This document shows positions 14,132 through 14,164 of a DNA stretch of 14,164 nucleotides, piece by piece. Both the position numbers and the translations under genes were made by a program. This DNA is from Chloroflexia bacterium (lineage in GTDB: Bacteria; Chloroflexota; Chloroflexia; Thermomicrobiales; CFX8), in assembly GCA_013696045.1 (NCBI GenBank), contig JACCZH010000310.1:1-14164 (forward strand), written 5' to 3'. The notes under the pieces were generated by a model. The model was not told the DNA's origin. It worked only from the letters and a program-made list of their open reading frames with translations, and did not search any database. The stretch's first letter is position 1, and each line of letters starts with the position of its first letter.

Positions 14132-14164
14132 GCGCCGACAGCAAAGACGCTACTACCGTAGGGG
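14132..14164. other. Downstream flank of lon, ending in GTAGGGG
   Basis: The last seven bases, GTAGGGG, match the start of the dispersed repeat at 6161 and 11178. The repeat is cut by the window end, so only its first bases are seen. Confidence 0.35.

Overview
The window is GC-rich bacterial chromosome, most likely from the Chloroflexota (Thermomicrobia-like). This rests on three things: a C-terminal FGYP-type domain in the protein at 6584-7858, which I associate with exported Chloroflexota proteins; GTAGGGGC-type dispersed repeats between genes; and the overall codon and base bias. The taxon is an inference. I see no tRNA, rRNA, CRISPR array, transposase or integrase.

Layout. The left part (74-6116) is a run of six minus-strand genes. 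In transcription order they are: a TSUP (TauE/SafE) membrane transporter, a DUF1634 small membrane protein, an MTA/SAH-nucleosidase-like protein, an MrfA/YprA-type DEAD-box helicase, a second TSUP transporter and a site-2-type M50 protease. The first four are joined by 1-3 base stop/start overlaps and look like one translationally coupled operon. A divergent intergenic region follows, holding a 27-bp near-perfect inverted repeat.

The right part begins with a well-formed cobalamin riboswitch (aptamer 6331-6453, closed by a perfect 10-bp P1 helix) and a downstream intrinsic terminator (6514-6536). It controls a tightly packed four-gene plus-strand operon (6584-11181). The genes encode a secreted alpha/alpha-barrel (prenyltransferase/squalene-oxidase repeat) protein, a secreted and C-terminally membrane-anchored DUF4430 protein, an ECF transporter T component, and a fused double ATPase EcfA. 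The alpha/alpha barrel plus DUF4430 pair has the same two-domain make-up as animal intrinsic factor and transcobalamin, here split over two adjacent genes and placed under B12 control next to an import motor. This is the most interesting system in the window: a candidate bacterial intrinsic-factor-like cobalamin capture module feeding an ECF importer, with no recognisable S component encoded beside it.

The window ends with an ATP-dependent Lon protease (11576-14131). It is preceded by about 390 bp of non-coding DNA holding nested repeats and a possible extended -10 promoter. Fragments of the GTAGGGG repeat lie near both ends of the window.
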